A DNA stretch of 64,000 bases from Pedobacter sp. HDW13 (GTDB lineage: Bacteria; Bacteroidota; Bacteroidia; Sphingobacteriales; Sphingobacteriaceae). The position numbers and the translations under genes are program-made. The notes below the pieces were generated by a model. It was not told the origin of the DNA. It worked only from the letters and a program-made list of their open reading frames with translations, and did not search any database. Each line of letters begins with the position of its first letter. The stretch's first letter is position 1. The DNA lies in the NCBI RefSeq assembly GCF_011303555.1, contig NZ_CP049868.1, positions 5,022,001-5,086,000 of the forward strand, written 5' to 3'. Below are positions 62,463-64,000 of the stretch, in pieces.

Positions 62463-63995
62463 TCAGAGAAACCATTTTGCTGCTGCCTGCCTGATTGACT
62501 TTTCATCAGGTTCGCTATCTGTAGCCCAGGCAACAAAACCATCTGGGCGGATTAGTACAGCGCTTAAACCCAATTGTACTTTTGCCTGGCCCGAAATGTA
62601 TTTCATTTGGTTGCCATAGGTTTTGGCTAAAGCCTGCAATGAAGTCTGCTGACCAAAATCGAGTAAAATACCCTTGCCATCGTACATCAGTTCGCCAAAC
62701 CTCGTCCCGTCTGTAAATTCGAAATTGGGTACACTGCAACCCACCAGCGGGTGATTGCCTTCAAGCTCGTATTGCAGGTTAACACCCCAAATGCGCGAAG
62801 CCATGTAAGTCGCGCCGTCATGGGTATTCATCAGGTCGCGCATAATGGCGTTCAAGGCCTGCGATTGCGGTTCTGGTTTCATAATGGCCACCTGTGCGCG
62901 CGACCATTCCAAAACCTTTATGCCAATCGGGTATCTTTCTGCGTAATAACTGTCTAATAAACCTTCAGGAGCTGATTCTTTAATGGTAGCAGCTAGTTTC
63001 CAGCCCAGGTTCATGGCATCGCCCAAGCCCAGGTTTAAACCCTGGCCACCCAAAGGTGCGTGGATATGGGCCGCATCGCCGGCTAAAAACACCCTGCTAT
63101 TGCGGTAATTGGTGGCTTGGCGGGCACGGTCGGTCCAGGTAGTAGCAATGTGCAGGGTACTAATGGTTACATCGGTATCAGAAATGTGGCGCAGCACCTC
63201 TTGCAGGTGTTGAGCGGTTATTGGCGCACCTGACTGATGAAATGCACCTTGGTCAAAATCTTGTATAATGAGGTAACCTGGCTGCGATTGCAGGTACATG
63301 CCCCTTGCAGTTACATTTCGGCCCGGTTTAAGCTTTTCGGGATCTAAAATATCAACCTGTGCACTGTAGCCGGTAAAATCTGGCTCGGTGCCGGCAAACT
63401 CAAAGCCACCAGCCTTTCGTACCTGACTACGACTCCCATCACAACCAACCAGCCATTTAGCCATAAAAGATTGAGCATTTGCCAATACGGTTACGCCTTC
63501 ATCAGTTTGCTGAAAGCCGCAAAGGGTTTGACCGCGCCTGATGGTTACGCCTAACGCAAGTGCGCGATGGGTTAGTACCGTTTCAATTTCTTCCATTTCA
63601 GAAAGCATAATGGGATCAGTGGCACTTGGCAAACGGTATTTCCATTGCGCGGTATCAATGTGGTCAGCATAAAAAGGAATCCCGGCAAAATGCCCCGCCT
63701 GACGGTTTTCTTGTCCCGCATGTGGGTTTTTATAACGTTTATGGATTTCCAGTCCTGATAATAATCCGCGGCGGTAAAGTGCTTCAATACTTGGTGCCGA
63801 AAGCCCGCGCATGCCAAAGGGTAGGCGTTTTAGCGGCGTTTCCGGAGTTTCGACTTTTTCTAATATCAGTACAGTACATTGTGCCAGGGCAAGTTCGCAG
63901 GCAAGGAAAAGGCCTACCGGTCCTCCGCCGGCAATAATTACATCGTAAATAAGAGGTATGGGTGAGGGTATTTCGTTTTGAATTGTCGTGTTCAT
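62463..63995 (-). CDS. class A FAD-dependent aromatic monooxygenase
   Basis: A protein of 510 residues. The FAD-binding GxGxxG is DVIIAGGGPVGLFLACELAL, the DG motif is WLVGCDGSRSQVRKAG and the GD motif is RVFLAGDAAHIHAPLGGQGL. A C-terminal thioredoxin-like domain (about 400-510) is typical of the phenol hydroxylase / PgaE / rifampicin monooxygenase branch. It hydroxylates an aromatic substrate with NADPH and oxygen. Resistance to rifampicin is possible for this branch but cannot be claimed. It is convergent with the PAAR gene, 34 bp away, and starts 5 bp from the window end. Confidence 0.9.
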   Translation of the reverse strand: MNTTIQNEIPSPIPLIYDVIIAGGGPVGLFLACELALAQCTVLILEKVETPETPLKRLPFGMRGLSAPSIEALYRRGLLSGLEIHKRYKNPHAGQENRQAGHFAGIPFYADHIDTAQWKYRLPSATDPIMLSEMEEIETVLTHRALALGVTIRRGQTLCGFQQTDEGVTVLANAQSFMAKWLVGCDGSRSQVRKAGGFEFAGTEPDFTGYSAQVDILDPEKLKPGRNVTARGMYLQSQPGYLIIQDFDQGAFHQSGAPITAQHLQEVLRHISDTDVTISTLHIATTWTDRARQATNYRNSRVFLAGDAAHIHAPLGGQGLNLGLGDAMNLGWKLAATIKESAPEGLLDSYYAERYPIGIKVLEWSRAQVAIMKPEPQSQALNAIMRDLMNTHDGATYMASRIWGVNLQYELEGNHPLVGCSVPNFEFTDGTRFGELMYDGKGILLDFGQQTSLQALAKTYGNQMKYISGQAKVQLGLSAVLIRPDGFVAWATDSEPDEKSIRQAAAKWFL

Positions 63996-64000
63996 ATTTG

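Noticed and set aside
62463..63995. Rifampicin monooxygenase or Tet(X)
   Set aside because: Only the general class A FAD pattern is visible. Substrate residues cannot be assigned without alignment.

Overview
The window looks like a chromosomal segment of a Bacteroidota bacterium, most likely Sphingobacteriaceae and Pedobacter-like. This is an inference from the AT-rich sequence, weak or absent Shine-Dalgarno sites, TTTG / TANNTTTG-type promoters at tRNA genes, many exported glycoside hydrolases, and many hybrid histidine kinases. No species can be named from the sequence alone. Three tRNA genes are present. There is no CRISPR array, insertion sequence or rRNA.

Layout. (1) 1-5.1 kb: start of a thiolase gene, a repeat-rich gap, a leftward operon of an SPFH membrane protein, a small membrane protein and a 55-residue Arc-type protein, a divergent PgpH-like HD phosphohydrolase, and tRNA-Ser. 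(2) 5.4-13.1 kb: an AraC-type regulator divergent from an eight-gene redox/hydrolase operon (two aldo/keto reductases, NTF2-like, two alpha/beta hydrolases, a flavodoxin-like lipoprotein, a carboxymuconolactone-decarboxylase-like protein and a cupin). Most of its products carry export signals. (3) 13.5-15.5 kb: two identical tRNA-Pro genes and a serine hydrolase. (4) 16.2-20.3 kb: a tight four-gene operon (helical protein of possible haem-oxygenase-like fold, permuted ATP-grasp ligase, family-2 glycosyltransferase, PaaK-like adenylating enzyme) that looks like an undescribed small-molecule pathway. (5) 21.4-36.7 kb: an exopolysaccharide locus with a half-length TolC, a GumC-like chain-length protein, a polymerase, six glycosyltransferases, a 27-residue membrane peptide, a flippase, a hybrid kinase, a response regulator, and a pseudo-receiver fused to a sugar-phosphate transferase. 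(6) 36.9-41.3 kb: a giant hybrid histidine kinase split by a one-base frameshift. (7) 41.3-43.7 kb: two unrecognised genes, one a 652-residue Ala-rich helical protein. (8) 44.3-53.8 and 56.5-58.6 kb: exported glycan-degrading enzymes (GH36-like, GH20, GH127, GH43) and a Tat-exported Gfo/Idh oxidoreductase, without SusC/SusD. (9) 54.1-56.2 and 60.3-62.4 kb: sheath, tube, VgrG spike and PAAR tip, the core of a contractile injection machine, in two pieces separated by unrelated genes. (10) a class A FAD monooxygenase at the right edge.

The strongest unexplained signal is a bipartite sequence of about 70 bp. Its two conserved blocks are separated by exactly 18 bp, and it lies 41-44 bp upstream of both the sheath gene and the VgrG gene. 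It suggests that the two halves of the dispersed injection machine are controlled together, although no baseplate, tape-measure or ATPase genes lie in the window. The four-gene operon at 16.2-20.3 kb is the second candidate for an undescribed system.
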